6,311 nucleotides of DNA. Source: Methylomonas sp. (GTDB lineage: Bacteria > Pseudomonadota > Gammaproteobacteria > Methylococcales > Methylomonadaceae). A model generated the notes under the pieces. It saw only the letters and a program-made list of their open reading frames with translations, had not been told where the DNA came from and did no database searches. Of the stretch, positions 5,559 through 6,311 are shown one piece after another. A program made the position numbers and the translations under genes. The stretch lies in the NCBI GenBank assembly GCA_026989715.1, contig JALSIU010000023.1:1-6311 (forward strand), read 5' to 3'. The first letter of the stretch is position 1. Every line of letters begins with the position of its first letter.

Positions 5559-6311
5559 ATGTCATGGAATAACAAAGTTATATGGACCGAAGGTATGTTT
5601 TTACAGCCTTTGCATTTTCAACAGCAAGACCGTCATGCACAAAACTGGGTGGAATCGCGTTGTGCCGGCTTACAAAGTTATTCTTGGGGCATTACACAGA
5701 TAGAAATTGACCGGTCATTATTAGCACTGGGGAAGTTCGCACTCATGAGTTGTCAGGGGATTTTTCCTGATGGAACGCCTTTTAATATTCCGGAGCAACA
5801 TCCTCTTCCTACCCCTCTGGATATTGCAACTGATACGAAAGACGAGATTATTTTTTTGGCTTTGCCGGTACAGCGTAATACAGGTAAAGAAATTGCTTGG
5901 GATGATCATGATACCGATGAATTGAGCCGGTATTGCATTCAGGAAATAGAGCTTAACGATATTCATTCACAAACAGAACAAAATAAGACGGTTATACAAA
6001 GTGGAGCTTTATGGACGCGGCTACATTTAGCAAGTAAAAATCAGGATGCTTTTGTGACCTTGGCGATTGCAAAAGTTGCGGAATTAAAAACAGATAAGCA
6101 AGTTGTCTTAGATACGCAATTTATTCCGAGTGTTTTGCATTGTCATGCTGCGACACCTTTAACAGCCTACATAAAAGAAGTGGCCGGCATTATTCACCAT
6201 CGCGGTGATGCCTTAGCAAAACGACTGGGAACGCCGGGAGCGGGTGGGGTTGCTGAGGTTACTGATTTTTTATTATTACAAATCATTAACCGCTATCAAG
6301 CTCTTTTTAGT
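5559..6311 (+). CDS. tssK: T6SS baseplate protein TssK (partial, C-terminus beyond right edge)
   Basis: TssK is a cytoplasmic trimer that connects the T6SS baseplate to the TssJLM membrane complex. The window holds 251 codons, somewhat over half of the roughly 445 residues usual for the family, and the frame is open to the last base. The N-terminus has the typical opening VIWTEGMFLQPLHFQQQD (7-24), then WGI (43-45), FPDGTPFNIP (69-78), and the shoulder-domain stretch ending DFLLLQIINRY (236-246). Most homologues have PQHF where this one has PLHF (17-20). The ATG at 5559 is chosen because it starts exactly at the conserved N-terminus and has AGGT six bases upstream. It lies 60 bp after tssJ with no terminator between, so cotranscription is likely. 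No frameshift or internal stop is seen. Confidence 0.95.
   Translation, partial: MSWNNKVIWTEGMFLQPLHFQQQDRHAQNWVESRCAGLQSYSWGITQIEIDRSLLALGKFALMSCQGIFPDGTPFNIPEQHPLPTPLDIATDTKDEIIFLALPVQRNTGKEIAWDDHDTDELSRYCIQEIELNDIHSQTEQNKTVIQSGALWTRLHLASKNQDAFVTLAIAKVAELKTDKQVVLDTQFIPSVLHCHAATPLTAYIKEVAGIIHHRGDALAKRLGTPGAGGVAEVTDFLLLQIINRYQALFS

Noticed and set aside
5721..5966. Minus-strand 81-residue frame
   Set aside because: It is antisense to tssK, whose conserved motifs run through this stretch.

Overview
The window is one end of a type VI secretion system (T6SS) gene cluster from a bacterium, most likely a gammaproteobacterium with a moderately AT-rich genome. The organism assignment is an inference from base composition and gene content; nothing here fixes a genus. 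There are four protein genes in a divergent layout, with no tRNA, rRNA, CRISPR array, insertion sequence or convincing terminator.

Left half (1-3045, minus strand): a single uninterrupted reading frame of at least 1015 codons that runs off the left edge. It encodes a membrane-anchored Hanks-type Ser/Thr protein kinase: a cytoplasmic kinase domain, one transmembrane helix, then more than 580 residues of predicted periplasmic, Gln-rich helical sequence with degenerate ~34-residue repeats. Two positions usually conserved in such kinases are altered: the Arg of HRD is Leu, and the Glu of the APE motif is Gly.

Middle (3046-3447): a 402-bp AT-rich divergent intergenic region. It holds a possible sigma70-type promoter toward the right-hand operon, an 8-bp-arm inverted repeat overlapping its -10, a 16-bp dyad, and several pairs of short direct repeats.

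Right half (3448-6311, plus strand): an apparent operon of fha/tagH (FHA-domain T6SS protein), tssJ (outer-membrane lipoprotein of the membrane complex) and tssK (baseplate-membrane complex adaptor, cut by the right edge). Gaps are 23 and 60 bp. By comparison with known clusters, tssL and tssM would be expected next, but they are outside the window.

How they fit together: the kinase and the FHA protein form the core of a threonine-phosphorylation switch of the type known for P. aeruginosa PpkA/Fha1, in which a kinase senses a periplasmic or envelope signal and phosphorylates an FHA protein to license T6SS assembly. TssJ and TssK are structural components whose assembly would be controlled. 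No cognate PppA-type phosphatase is present in the window. The system itself is a known type; the least ordinary part is the periplasmic repeat region of the kinase and its altered motifs.
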